From Mauremys mutica (Eukaryota; Chordata; Testudines; Geoemydidae): a stretch of DNA of 64,000 bases. The notes under the pieces were generated by a model. That model was given only the letters and a program-made list of their open reading frames with translations, had not been told where the DNA came from and searched no databases. Location: the NCBI RefSeq assembly GCF_020497125.1, contig NW_025422875.1, forward strand, positions 1 to 64,000, in the 5' to 3' direction. This document shows, piece by piece, positions 10,511 through 21,829 of this stretch (the first letter of the stretch is position 1; the number at the start of each line of letters is the position of its first letter). The translations under genes and the position numbers were made by a program.

Positions 10511-10867
10511 CAATAAACACTTTAAAAGACAAACCTATATGAAGACACATTCCTTCATTTAGTACTTACGCATATGTTTCAATAAAAAGTGAGCATGCAG
10601 AAACATCCCAGGCTTAAAAACACAGAGAACTTGCTTATAAAAGTAAATTATAGTGATAAAAAAGTTTTCTCCTATGTTTTTACTAAATACACAAGTGAAT
10701 TATCCTGGGCCTTCCACATAAGCTGGCACCTGGTCTGCCAGTGTCACAGGTGGATATTGGGGGAGGAAATAAGACATATTAATTACATGGTTCAGCAAGA
10801 AGCTAACAAAGTAATTAACCCCATGTCCCTGGGAATTTATGGTTTAGCAACTGAAGAATGATTTATG

Positions 10868-11220
10868 GTGTATAATACACATGAAATAACCAAAATATTC
10901 AATTGAACTCAGATTAAGATTATTCAATTGGTAAAATATAATAATGATCAGGGGGGAAAAATCACAACATCGGAAAGGAAATTATTGGTTCAGAATATGG
11001 TGAATATGTAATAGACACTATTGATAATACTTTACAATTCTTGGAACTGAGAAAAGTGCCAGAATTAATTAGGGATAACCAGATCTTGAATTGGTCTTGT
11101 CCACACAGTATTAAAAAACATGAAGGAGAGAAAGTCAAACGCCAAATTAAATGTAAACAAATATCATTTGGTGCAATTAGAAACTTGGTATCTGAGACAC
11201 CACATCTGAATCGAGACTGA
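10868..11220 (+). other. Open frame fragments of retroelement type
   Basis: An 80-plus-codon frame without ATG (about 10960-11220, ending N-R-D-stop) follows a shorter frame at 10589-10861. Composition is Ile/Asn/Lys-rich, with no motif I can name. A polyadenylation-like 'ttttttaataaatg' follows at about 11400, in a sequence block that recurs widely in turtles. Probably the 3' part of an old LTR element. Confidence 0.3.
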
Positions 11221-11667
11221 GGTCTCCAGCTCCAGTCTGGAGCACCCTGATATTGAACATTGGCCTGTAACCTGTGGAACTAATTCTGAAAGAATTCTTT
11301 GCAACTCTGAAGCTCACCGTCACTGCTATGAAACTGAGCTAAGAATTTTATTCATACCTAGATGTATATTGATCTTGTAACCAATACACTCTCTTTTCTT
11401 TTTTAATAAATGTTAGTTTAGTTAATAAGAATTGGCTGTAAGCTACTATTTGGGTAAGATCTGAAATATTCAGTGACATAGTGGATAATGTGACCAATCC
11501 TTTTATCTGATTAACAAGATTTTCAGTAATCCTCCTCATATTTGACTTGGCTGTCGGAGTGGGGGCCCAAGGCTGGATTGTTTTAAGGGAACTGTTCTTA
11601 TTTCTGGCTTCTGGGTAACCAGGAAGGTATTGCAGAAGTTGTTTTGTGGCTGGCTTGGTGAATCTAA

Positions 11668-11934
11668 GGGCTTATCTACACGGGCACTTTACAGCACTGC
11701 AACTTTCTCACTTGGGGGTGTGAAAAAACACCCCCCTGAGCGCTGCAAGTGTCAGCGCTGTAACGTGCCCGTGTAGACAGTGCACCAGTGCTGGGAGCCG
11801 CTCTCCCAGCGCTGGGAGCTAGCTATTCCCCTGTGGCGGTCGTTATTCCCCTCGTGGAGGTGGAGTTCTCCCAGTGCTATGCTGCAACTACACAAGCCAT
11901 GTGAAAGTGCTGTTGCGCTAGTGAAGACGTACCC
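11668..11934. mobile_element. 267-bp Harbinger MITE with TAA duplication
   Basis: Starts GGGCTTATCTACACGGGC and ends GTGAAGACGTACCC, flanked by TAA on both sides (11665-11667, 11935-11937). Terminus type and 3-bp TWA duplication fit PIF/Harbinger. No coding capacity, so it would be mobilised in trans by a transposase such as the one at 28667-29956. Confidence 0.88.
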
Positions 11935-12329
11935 TAAGTATTAGAAATAACCACCCGTTTCGGAGATTGTTTGCCCCATTCTTTGCCGTGTGCCCCGATT
12001 AAGGAATCTCAGTGTGCCCCCCTGGGGCCCCAGTCACATTGGCACAGTCTGGCTAGGATACACACTGCCACGGGGCAATTCGGTTTGGGATCAGAACCCC
12101 GTGCTTGTGAAGAATTAATTTTGATATTGAGAGTTTAAGGGTTAAAGATCAATTACAACGAGTGAGCCAAGATCATATGAAGATCTTGACAGAAAATGCC
12201 TTCACGGAGAGGTCTGACTTTTAGGAACTAGGCCCCAGAGCAAGAACTTAAAAATCCATTCCTGGCCAGTGATCAGTGTTGTCAGAGTGTTGTCAGAGTG
12301 CTACCGGTGTGGTGCTTTGCTTTCTCCAA

Positions 12330-13088
12330 TGTTGATATTACTCGGCTGCGTGTGTGTGTTCCCTCTGTGTGCTGCCCCAGCTCTGCGCAGATAGCTGACA
12401 CAGCAGACCCGACGAGAACCTCCAATAACCACAGAGTCTAATAAGACTCGTTGGCTAGGTTTATTGCGACCTCGTTGGCTAGGTTTATTGCGACCTCGGA
12501 CACAATGGCAGTTCCCTGTAGGTTTCTTAGCCTAACTCAGGGCATACTACGAGAAAGTGCCTCTTGGCAATGGACCTGGCTCAGTTAGTGGCGGGACTTT
12601 CCACTGCCCCCTCGGCCGGACAAAGACACCGCCCCAGGGATGCATTCTTATACACAGATACAAACAAGTTACACATCACTCCTGACGTATTAAGGTGCAA
12701 CCCTTCTACGTAGCAAGGTACAACCCCTCTACGTATTTAGGTGCCGCCTCTCACCTTGTACATGTTGGTTCGCTCAAAACAACTCTAGCCATCATATTAC
12801 CCTTTAGCCCCTGTCATTGGGATGGGCCAGCCTGTTCTTTGTTATCTGTGTGGAATGTGCAAGTATGAGAATGTTCTGATATCTAGTGTTCAGTACCTCT
12901 TAGGTACGTATCTTCTTGCAGCATCAGCCCTTTCCTTGCCAGCTCCTGTGAGCAGGGCCTGCCTCTGGCTCACAGCTTAACTTTGCTTTATGTTAGCAAA
13001 GTCTTGACCATTACTGTAGTTTAGGCCTCAGGCCTCATACCAGGCCTCTGATACCAAGGTTTATATCTTAGGGCCCCCTCTTACTACA
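12330..13088 (-). mobile_element. ERV-type LTR
   Basis: On the minus strand it opens TGTAGTAAGAGGGGGCCC and contains AATAAACC followed by an R/U5-like segment. I place the end near ATATCAACA. No flanking duplication identified, so ends are approximate. No provirus body is recognisable beside it. Confidence 0.55.
12449..12496. repeat. 24-bp tandem duplication inside the LTR
   Basis: CGTTGGCTAGGTTTATTGCG plus ACCT occurs twice in perfect succession. It duplicates the LTR's AATAAA signal on the minus strand. Confidence 0.95.
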
Positions 13089-13339
13089 ATCAGAAAGCAA
13101 GATCGCCTATCCCAGATGCACCCCCTGCAGAAGCAATTAGAACGAAACCAGCAGCAAATGAGCGGCAATTAGAAGATGAAGAAAAGCTGGGCAAACTCCG
13201 AATACAAGAGAGAGAAACGCTCGCTGGAACTGAAGAAGTTGTTGCCGAAAGAGAAACAGCTGCTCATCCAAGGCCTACGGAAGGAGGAAGGTCTGTCCTG
13301 CTAACCAGGTTGACTGGGTAAGGCAGAGAGGTATTTAAT

Positions 13340-13880
13340 GAATCAAGAGAGCAGGAAGTGTTCGATTATGAGCTGTTTAAAGATCCTGTGTGAAAGCAAT
13401 TCAAGGTCACTCCTGAATCGTACAGGCTAAACTTTAGAAGTTTTAGAATGTCTAATGGTTGTACTTTTGTGGAATGTGCTCATAAATTAACGGGTTTTGT
13501 TAAAAAGTGGGTTGTGGGAGCAAAGGGTCATGAGAGTTCCGAAAATTGCTAGATTTAATCACTTTGGAATGATTTTTTGGACATTCTTCCTGAAAATCTT
13601 AGAACAGCTGTCTAGGATAGAGAACCCGATTCCATCTTGTGGGCCACAGAAATTGCAGATGCTTATACACAAAATAGGGTTTGCGAAGAGTATAAGCCCC
13701 ATGGAAGAGTGATCACTATTCACCCCTCTTTAAAAGAAGGGAAGGATTTAAAAATAAATCTAACCCCAACTTCAATAAGAGAACTCAGGGGAGCTCAGAA
13801 TGAAAGAACTCCTGCCTTAAAGGGAAGTTATATGCCAGCTCTGTGGTATGCCTGGCCATATGAAGCCAGATAGGAAAAAT
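13340..13880 (+). pseudogene. SCAN-like gag fragment of the Gmr1-like element
   Basis: Across frameshifts and a stop, the frames give the gag/SCAN pattern: E-S-Y-R-L-N-F-R-S-F-R near 13410-13440, F-V-E-C-A-H-K-L near 13470, then a Trp and a leucine-rich helix to A-D-A-Y-T-Q-N near 13660. A charged coiled-coil lead-in lies at about 13130-13290. Gag would package element RNA in the cytoplasm. Non-functional here. Confidence 0.55.
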
Positions 13881-14109
13881 CTAAGGAACACCCCAAAACC
13901 GGCACCCTCAAATATCCCAGTAAACACTAATCCAGTTATTCTGCCCACGCAGGCAGACCCAACACTGCCATCTTACGTCCAAATGTGGTCGCTGCAGTCG
14001 TTAATACTACCCCAATGATCTCTGATGATGTGGGCGAAGAATTTGAATTTACAAACTACATTAGGACTGAGGCATGGAAGGGAAATGAGAAATGTATAAA
14101 GGGAGCAAA

Positions 14110-14660
14110 ATTCAATGGAGTTGAAGGGACGGGATGGCGAGATACGGGCTCTGACATTACTTTGGTCAAAGGACATTGTGTGACGCCAGAAGATGGGCTG
14201 CCAGTGAAGAGTATAACTGTGGTAACTCTCTCTGAGTACTCTGTAAAACTGCCGGTGGCTAACGTCAACCTCGAATGGGAAGGATTTAAAGATGCCGTGT
14301 TGCTTGCTGTCCGGGATTTCATTTGGTGGATGTTTTGCTTGGGAACGACATAATAGCTGTGCCTGACCAAGTTAATGTCATAACCAGATCACAAAGGGCA
14401 TGCGATTTTGAGGCAGATACTCTGCCTGGAGACAGTAAGGGAGGCTACGAACAGACCAAGGGTGTCTCTCGGCCTAGGCCAGTTGAGAATTTGTCTGAGG
14501 TGTCAGAGGTGGTTCCAAACTTGAGTGAAACACAGAAGGGATTCAATATGATGCAGCAGAATGATGTGTCCCTAGAAAGGGCCAGGAACGATGCTCAGGG
14601 TCAAGTCCCAGCCGGGAAAGGAAGAGGCAGGTTTTTCATGCAAGATGGGTTGTTGTAGAG
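14110..14660 (+). pseudogene. Retropepsin-like protease region
   Basis: The frame has W-R-D-T-G-S-D-I-T-L-V at about 14134-14166, the D-T-G-S active site of retroviral-type aspartic proteases, and the downstream L-L-G-N-D-I motif near 14335-14352 after a one-base shift. This enzyme would cleave the element's polyprotein. Confidence 0.7.
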
Positions 14661-14715
14661 AGAATCTCCTTCATGAAGAAAGCGTTCCCGGCGGGAGAGG
14701 GGGTGCAAACAGCAT

Positions 14716-15775
14716 ATGATACCTGAGGGATATCGAAATGACTTGCTGAAGTTAGCTCACGATGGACCATTTGCAGGACATCTGGGTGTAGGCAAAATGT
14801 GCGACAGATTGAAGCAAAATTTCTACTGGCCTCATCTTTTTAAGTCAGTGAGAGATGATTGCAGGCGCTGTGATCTGTGCCAGAAGTGCAAAGGTTTAAG
14901 GGGACCTGGTCAGGCAGAGAGTCTGTGGGTATTGTGGGACCACTCCCTCAGCCTTCCAGGAACGGGCAGAAGCATAGGCACCGAGTTTCCAATCTGCGGG
15001 GGGGAGCTTCCCCCCAAAACTCTGTCCAGGCCCCGCCCCCACTCCACCCCTTCCCCCAATGCCTCCCTTGCCCTGCCTCTTCTCACCCCCTCCCCTCCTC
15101 CACCCCACCTCTTCCCAGCCCAGTTCTGCCTCCTCCCCCAAGCGTGCTGCACCCTCACTCCTTCCCCCTCTCCCCCAGCACCTCCTGATGCGCGAAACAG
15201 CTGATCCATGGCAGGTGGTAGGCACTGGGAGGGAGCAGTAGGTGCTGATGGACGAGGCCCACCAGCAGGCAGGAGGCGCTGGGGGGAGGGGGAGGTGTTG
15301 ATAGAGGGGTTGCTGGTGGGTGCTAAGCACCCACCATATTTTTTCTATGGATGCTCCAGCCCCGGAGCACCCATGGTGTCAGCACCTATGGGCAGAAGTA
15401 TATCCTTGTGCTGGTAGATGTTGCCATATCTGGAGGCTGTAGCATTGTGTAATGTTGAGGAAGATACAGTGGCAACAGCCTTTTTTGCGATTTTTAGCAG
15501 AGTGGGCTTTCCCAGGGAAATATTGTCTGACCGTGTCTGTCGATTTTAAGGAGTTACGGGAAATGTGTGGGGGCTAACGCATCTAAAAGCTGCTCCCCAC
15601 CACCCACACACCAATAGTCTGGTGGAAAGGTTCAATGGAACCTTAAAATCTAGGCTGAAAATGTATGTGGACAGGCGCCAGAACGAGTGGGATGTCATGC
15701 TGCCTTACCTGTTGTATGCATACAGGCGTGTACCCCAAGAATCTATTGGCTTTGCTCCCTTTGAACTGCTCTAGG
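14716..15775 (+). pseudogene. Gypsy integrase, split by a hAT MITE
   Basis: 14716-14900 holds the H2C2 zinc-binding domain (H-D-G-P-F-A-G-H-L-G, then C-R-R-C-D-L-C-Q-K-C). The core resumes after the inserted MITE with Y-I-L-V-L-V-D at about 15400-15420 and ends with the H-H-P-H-T-N-S-L-V-E-R-F-N catalytic-Glu region (about 15600-15640) and L-L-Y-A-Y-R. At least one stop and one frameshift besides the insertion. A GPY-like C-terminus follows at 15992-16150. Confidence 0.8.
14973..15390. mobile_element. hAT MITE (418 bp) with 8-bp target duplication
   Basis: Inverted ends CATAGGCACC and AGCACCTATG. GGCAGAAG is repeated exactly on both sides (14965-14972, 15391-15398). The interior is the C-rich then G-rich sequence seen at 1-291 and 23.03-23.35 kb. 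It interrupts the integrase frame. Confidence 0.92.
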
Positions 15776-15991
15776 GGAGGCAGGTCAGGGGATCTCTAGA
15801 TCTGGTTCGTGATTCTTGGGAAGGTAATGCCAAGGAGACAGCGCAACCAGTGACATAGTGTGTGTCTCAGTTTCAGGAAAAGTTGCAGAGTATGATGGGT
15901 TTGGTTCAGCAAAGCCAGAAGGTAAGCCAGGAAGCTCAGGAGGCGTTGATATGATAGACATGCTGAGGAAAGAGCGCTTGAGATAGGGGAC

Positions 15992-16318
15992 ATGGGGTTG
16001 GTGCTGGATCCTGTGAGGAAGAATAAAATGCAAGGCATTTGGAACGGACCCTTTGAAGTAATAGACGGAGTTAACGAGGTTACCTATGATGTGAGAAAAC
16101 CCCGTGGAAAAGGAGTTGGGCAGACAGTGCATGTTAGCAGGACGAAGGCATGCCATGAAAGGGAGGTAGATGTGGGTATATCTTGTGCCCATGAAGAGAC
16201 TATGTCTGTCCCTTTAGCTGATATGGTTACAGAAAGCAAAGAGGAGACACCTCTTGAGAGCGTTGAGGTGGGGGAGAGTTTAACTTCAACTCACAAGAAG
16301 GAAAGGTTGGCTCTATGA
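15992..16318 (+). pseudogene. Integrase C-terminus and pol linker
   Basis: W-N-G-P-F-E-V-I then Q-T-V-H-V-S-R is the GPY/chromo-like tail of Gypsy integrases, followed by an acidic linker. It leads straight toward the RT start (F-S-N-K-P-G-L-T near 16340-16362, after a stop), which proves the integrase-to-RT order in this copy. Confidence 0.65.
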
Positions 16319-16419
16319 AAGCATCCTAGGCAAACATTCTCGAACAAGCCAGGACTCACTGGTAAGATGATACACTCCATTCAAACTGCAGGTCCCCACC
16401 TAGCTCCTGGCAGAGGAAC

Positions 16420-16695
16420 AAAGACAGACACAGATTCAGGAAGAGGTAGAAAGCAAATGGGAGTAATTACCAAGTCTAAAAGCCCCTGGGCATCTCCTAT
16501 TGTGATGGTGCCGAAAAGACACAAAAGCATGACGTTTTGTGTGGATTATAGGAAGCTAAATGCTATCGCACAGCCTGATCCTTACCCCATGCCCAGAATA
16601 GAGGATCTGCTGGAAACACTGGGAGGAGCTAGGTTTATAAGCACGCTTGATCTAACGAGGGGGGACTGGCAAATACCCCTAGATGCTGATGCCTG
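16420..16695 (+). pseudogene. Reverse transcriptase N-terminal part
   Basis: W-A-S-P-I-V-M-V-P-K, V-D-Y-R-K-L-N-A and F-I-S-T-L-D-L are the first RT blocks of Ty3/Gypsy elements. A stop follows and the catalytic Y-x-D-D region and RNase H are missing, so the element is 3'-truncated. Confidence 0.8.
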
Positions 16696-16769
16696 AGAAA
16701 AATCCACTTTCATAATGGAATCTGAAACTGTGGCATCCAGAGCTGAACCCACGGTGGAGTAATAAAACA

Positions 16770-17460
16770 TCCGTAACGGGGCATGACTCACCCCTGCAGC
16801 GCCTCCTGCTGCTTCCTGGGAATTAGCTCTGTTTCCAGCTCTCAAAGCGCCCTGTGCAGGCCGGTGTCCTGCTTGCCGCTGCCCCCCCCCCGTGTCCCTC
16901 CCAGGACCCCGGTGCCCTTTTACCTGGGGTGCTGCCCCTCCAGGCAATACCCCACAGATCTGGGTCTCCCCTCCCCAGGGAACCCCCACCCTCTGTCCCC
17001 ACCCTGCCTCAGCCTATGGGCTACTGCCAGTCACCATCTAGCCCCTTTCACTGGGCCCACTGCCGTCTGTATAAGCCAGTCGTCATAGGCAAGGGCGGCT
17101 TTGACCTGCTGCATGTCCCTGCAGCCCAGTACCTCCAGGGGCCTTGGACAGGCCCTGCAGCCTGGGGAGTTGCTGGCCCGGAGCTCCCCAGCTCCTCTGG
17201 CCTTTCCCCAGCCCTGCTCCACTCCAGTGCCCTCTAGCGCTCAGGCAGCCACGTCCATCTCCTTCCTCAGCCAGAGGGAGCCTGCCTGCTCCTGGCCCAC
17301 TGCTCTCTTGTAAGGGCCGGTTGGGCCCTTATCAAGCCAGCTACAGCTGTGGCTGCTTCCCAATCAGCCAGGCTTTCAGAGCCGCCGCCCTCCCCAGGCC
17401 TGCTTGTACCCTTCCAGTGACCAGCCCGCTGCATCCTCACTCAATAAAAGGCTGCAGTGT
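16770..17460 (+). repeat. LTR-like dispersed repeat, copy 1
   Basis: Collinear with 45850-46450: 'cctcctgctg...gggaattagctc', 'gctactgccagtca', 'gctccccagctcctc.gcctttccccagccctgctccact'. AATAAA near 17440 suggests LTR or terminal-repeat nature. Long open frames here are compositional. Confidence 0.6.
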
Positions 17461-17499
17461 AAATCCACGGTCCGGTGTGGAGGTCTGATCGGCACAGCT

Positions 17500-18110
17500 G
17501 ACAACAGATCTACCAGGGTTGGAAAGGAACAGACCAGGGCCACACACATGATGACTGGCGTGGAACAGCTTCCTCATGGGGAGAGAGAAAAAAGACGGCG
17601 ATTTTTCAGCTTGGAAAAGCGACGGCCGGCGGGGGTTATGCTGGAGGTCCAGAACATCCTGACTGGTGTGGAGCCAGTGAATGGGGGAGTGTTATTCACT
17701 CCTTCACATGAGGTAAGAGCTAGTGGCCACCTGATAAAGTGAATGAGCAGCAGGTTGAACACAAACCAAAGGGAGTATTTCTTGGCACAACCCACAGCCA
17801 CCCTGTGGAACTCGTTCCCAGGAAACATTGCGAACGACAAAAGTACGGCTGGGTTCAAAAAGAATTAGATAAATTAATGGAGAATGGGTCCAACAATGGC
17901 TATTAGCCAGGGTGGGCAGGGAGCAGCCCCATGGTCTGGGAGCCCCTAAGCCTCTGACTGCCACATGCTGGGAGTGGACGACGGAGGACGGATAAATCAA
18001 TAACTGCCCTGTTCTGTTCATTCCCCCTGAAGCACCTGGCACTGGCCACTGTTGGAAGACAGGAAACTGGGCTAGATGGACCCTATTCTTAGCATAGGGC
18101 CATAAACAGA
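17500..18110 (+). mobile_element. CR1 LINE 3' end
   Basis: The plus strand carries the CR1 3' region, including 'gactggtgtggagccagtgaatg', 'tcaaaaagaattagataaat', 'caatggctattagccagg' and 'actgggctagatggaccc'. Full-length 3' part, no coding. Confidence 0.85.
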
Positions 18111-18332
18111 CCCTTGAGCGATCCCACCTGAAACAGCGTCAGCCACACTCGGAGCAGCTCCCCCTTCTCACAGCAATTGGCTCAGGCTCTTTGCAGACTC
18201 AGGCATGTGGGTGTTGCTGGTAACTCTCAGGTCCTATCTGCATCTCACACTGCCCCCAGACAGTGCAAGGTTTCACTAGGGGGCGAACGGCGGAGGGCGA
18301 GATGGGGGGCATCCCAATGGGAGGAGGAGGAG

Positions 18333-21283
18333 TCAGAGTGATATCAGGAGAGTGGTGAAGAGAAGCATGAAGCTGCTGAAGCAGGGTCTGGCGTCATTCG
18401 TCCCTGAGGGGCAGTTCCCCATGGTGCTGGCTTGGCTTCCGGAGCCAATGTGCTCCCATATCCATTCGCCGTAGGCCACCGTCCGGACATGGACACCGGG
18501 ATGATTGGCCTGGCCACAACCGTACCCCCAACTCACAATCCCCATCAGGAACCAGGTCCCATTGTGGTCACAGGCCAGCGGCCCCCCAGAATCACCCTAG
18601 AGGGGCAGAGAAATTGGGATTAGTGAGGCCCCCCCAGCCCCAAGTATCCACAGCTCAGCCCCTGGGAGCTCTAGGCACGTGGACCATCCCATGGCCCCAC
18701 CCACGTATTTTTGCCACACCCACTTGAGAAGTGAAAGGAGCATTGTGCCCCTCCCTCCTTTCTCTGAAGGATGCATTGGTGGCAGAGTGGGATCCCTAAT
18801 ACAGTCACAGCAGAAAGGGTGGCTGTGTCCTTCTGCTCCTGCCCTACGCAGAGAACCCCACTCGGGATGGGCTGGAAGGGCTCCACGGCGCAGTGGGACT
18901 GGAAGCGCACAGCTTCCATAAAGATGCATGGGGTATTTTCCCATCTCGGAGCCACTGGCTTAGGCTCTCTGCAGACTTGGGGTGGGGGCAGGTTACACTC
19001 TAGCCACATTCTTACTCCTTTCTATCCACCTGCAGAGATTCAGCTATTACTTTAGATAAAAATAAAGCTGGGGCTCTGCCCTAATCACAGGACTCCGAGA
19101 GCTGGGGCCTAGACATGGGACTGTGAGTCCACAGGCATCTAAAAGCCAGAGCTGCTCCCGCCTGCTCGAAGGAAGCCAGATTGTGGAACTGCACAGCTGC
19201 AGCAGCCGTTCCATTCACTGCAGGCCCTGCATGGCGATAGGGAGACGCACTGGGGCTCACGTGCATCCAGTCGGCCCAGAGCCCTCGCTCACCTGGCAGG
19301 AGTCCCTCTGCCCTTCGGCGTAGCCGGCACAGATCATGTCGGGTTTGACGGGGTCCCTGCCGATGTTCGGGGCCAGGTCGATGTTGTAGAGGGCGTTGCA
19401 GGCTGCAGTGTTGATCAGCTGGACCTGAACCTCCTGCAGCGTCTTGGGGGGCGGGAGAGAGACTGGGGGGGAGAGAACCAGGGTACTGGATCCATCGCCT
19501 CCTGCAACCCACCCCCATGCCTGACAATTTCCTGTCCCCGTCTACCTCCCCCACCCACTCCCCTCCCCTCTAGCCATCCTCCACCCCATCCCCTCCCCAT
19601 GTCTCATTCCCTTCTCCTCCCTGCATCCATTCCCCACCTCCACCCAGCTTCCAAAGCCGCACCCAGCCCCATAGGACCCAGACTGTGCCGCACTGCCCCT
19701 AGAGGGGGTCTCTTCTGAGAGGACTGAACCAGGGACCATCTGTATCTAACATAGAAGGTTCTTAACTGAGCCTTGTGGATCAGCTGTCTCACGGATGGCT
19801 GTGAGGGATACAGCCGATCCAGGGTAGCCAGCTGGCAGAGGGCAGCAGAGAGCTGGGCGGGGATTATTGCAAGATGCTGCAGGAATCACAGGGCTCCAGG
19901 AGCTCGGGGCTTCAGGCACAGAGTGATAGCACCGTCTCCTGGGGAATGGTCTTACCCTCAGAGTCTATTCTCCCCCAACCAGTGACCCAGCACGTGTGGT
20001 TGTCAGGGAAGGAGTGGGAGGGGCCTGGCAAGCAGACGGGGAGAATTTCATTGGTGTATTGCACTGGCTCTGTCAGCTGCAGGAGGGCGATGTCGGCAGA
20101 CTTCCACGTGCTGCTGTAGTTGGGATGGACAAAGATCTGGCTCACGGGGGATGAGATCCGGCACCGGGAGGGATCGGAGAGCTGGTACTCCCCCAGATTC
20201 ACACGATAGGAAGAAATAAGGGCAGATCTGGGAATGGGGGAGAAAAGGCTGATCAAATGGCTTGCAAACTTGGCCAAAAATGCAGCAGGGTCTGGGGCGG
20301 GGCAGCTAGGGACCAGTCGCACAGCAACACCTCATGGGGTGGCTTGCCTGGCATAGATCCAGGCAGGACGTCTGTCTGTTGCACCGGTCCCTACCCACCC
20401 CAGTTACTCACAATTGGAAGCAATGAGCTGCTGACACAACCCACTGGGCTGAGATGAGGGACCCGCCGCAGAAGTGCTGTCCATTGTGCTGGATGCTGAC
20501 CTGCCATGGCCACCGGCCCCTTGGGGCGTCCCCGCCCCCAACAATTCGGCCTGAGATCCTGGGCTGGCCGCACCCTGGAGAGGAACAGCATTGACATGGG
20601 AGGAGCAAAGAACCAGGAGTCCTGACTTTCAGCCCCTCTCTGCTCTAACCCAATATACCCCACTCCCCTCCAAGAGCTGGGGATAGAACCCAGGAGTCCA
20701 AGCTCCCAGCCCCATTCTCATGGCACTAATCCAGGGCAGGTAAGGCTGGCATTTTGAAGTGTCTTACCTGCCTGTTTCCAGCTCCCCTGAGCACCTAGGG
20801 AGTGAAGAACAAGAAAGGAAAGATATTAATGTGTGAGTGTCGGGGGTGGAGGTTTATGCACAGGCATTGCTGGAACCTGAGAAGGTGTGTGGAGGTAAGT
20901 TCCAGTAGCTCCACCCATAATTCCCAAGCTCCGCCCATTGCCCCAGACCAGCCCTGCCATCCTCAGTGCCAGCAGAAATTCATAGCCGTGTTTCTATTTG
21001 ATTTACCACCAGTAGGTTCAAGAATCAACACTCCCCATTGATCTGAGTGGGGCAGCTCAGTACTGAATGTACCAATCCAGGCTGCGGGGGGGAGGGGTCT
21101 ATGAAGGGCAAAGGGGTTGGATCTCCCTGATAGTCACTAGCCAATTCCCTCCCCCACAACCTGTATCTCGCTCCCCTTCCCCTGGGAGGGAGGGGCTGGT
21201 CCCTACATCCCCACTCCACACTCACCCTGCAGCAGTGTCATCGCCAGCAGTGCTAGGGCCAGTGGAGAGCAGAGAAGTCCCAT
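18333..21283 (-). CDS. Trypsin-like serine protease, six exons (gene B)
   Basis: Secreted endopeptidase of the S1A (chymotrypsin) family, of the tryptase/prostasin/testisin/PRSS27-like kind. Exons (minus): 21226-21283, 20768-20794, 20412-20574, 19956-20227, 19293-19462 and 18333-18596. All have GT-AG borders and phases join to 318 codons (317 aa). Exon 1 gives a signal peptide ([19 protein letters not shown]). Exon 3 holds the propeptide Cys, the R|IVGG activation site and the catalytic His (VVSAAHC). Exon 4 holds the catalytic Asp (ADIALL) and CWVTGWG. Exon 5 holds the RDSCQ block with Asp189 and Cys191. Exon 6 has GDSGGP, SWGYGC with Cys220, and a hydrophobic end ([12 protein letters not shown]) suggesting GPI anchoring at the cell surface. 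The pocket predicts cleavage after Arg/Lys. The ATG follows a TATA-like box by about 95 bases. The precise orthologue cannot be named. Confidence 0.9.
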
Positions 21284-21377
21284 GGTTCAGCCTTCCGCAG
21301 GCCTGTCTTGGCTGCATGCAGCTGCCTCCATTGCTCCAACCAAAGCCCGACTGGGGAATAAAAGTTCTGGGGCAGGT

Positions 21378-21385
21378 TTTTATGG
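21378..21385 (-). promoter_or_regulatory. TATA-like box of gene B
   Basis: CATAAAAACCTGCCCC, aligned with TATAAAAACCTGCCCAGG of genes A and C, 95 bases before the ATG. Confidence 0.6.
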
Positions 21386-21659
21386 ACACCTGTGTGCCCC
21401 TCCCTGGATCTATAGAGTATAATGGGGACTGATTTCCTGGTAACCCAAGCAAGGAAATAAGTGCTACTAAATTCAACGTGCTGAACAGGTTGTGACCACT
21501 TTCATTCTGCTCTGCCTGGTGTCACCCCAGGATGGGCGTCCTGGAAAACCAAACGAAAACACGCGATGGCCGAGGTCACTGTGTCGAGGCCACCGGTGAT
21601 TTTCACTTCCCCATGTCATTGCCAACTGAGTGTGCCAAGCAGAGAGAGCCCAGGAGAGT

Positions 21660-21805
21660 GAGACGGTTCTCATGGAGTGAACATTATGCTGGCTTTGGGG
21701 TTATTGTTGAGTTGCGGTTATTGTGGCATTTAGGGCAAAGGTTATCATGGGGATTAGGGATAAGGGTATCATGGAGTTAGGGTTATCATGGGGTTCGGGC
21801 TAAGT
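21660..21805. repeat. Degenerate GGTTATCATGGGGTTAG minisatellite
   Basis: Irregular repeats of 'ggttatcatgggg(a/t)tagg' just upstream of gene B. Similar arrays sit in gene C intron 2 (36685-36870), as C-rich complement at 37130-37270, and in the gene A relic (1650-1760). Confidence 0.7.
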
Positions 21806-21829
21806 GACATTATCTGCCCTGTTGCTTGG

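Larger units (their letters stand above)
13110..16695 (+). mobile_element. Gmr1-like Ty3/Gypsy retrotransposon, decayed
   Basis: Parts run gag (SCAN-like), aspartic protease, integrase, then reverse transcriptase. Integrase ahead of RT is the Copia-type order known in deuterostome Gypsy elements of the Gmr1 group. SCAN domains are thought to derive from gag of these elements, and the gag here looks SCAN-like. Frames are broken many times, a hAT MITE sits in integrase, and the RT is cut off at a stop near 16695. No flanking LTR pair is identified. Confidence 0.75.
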
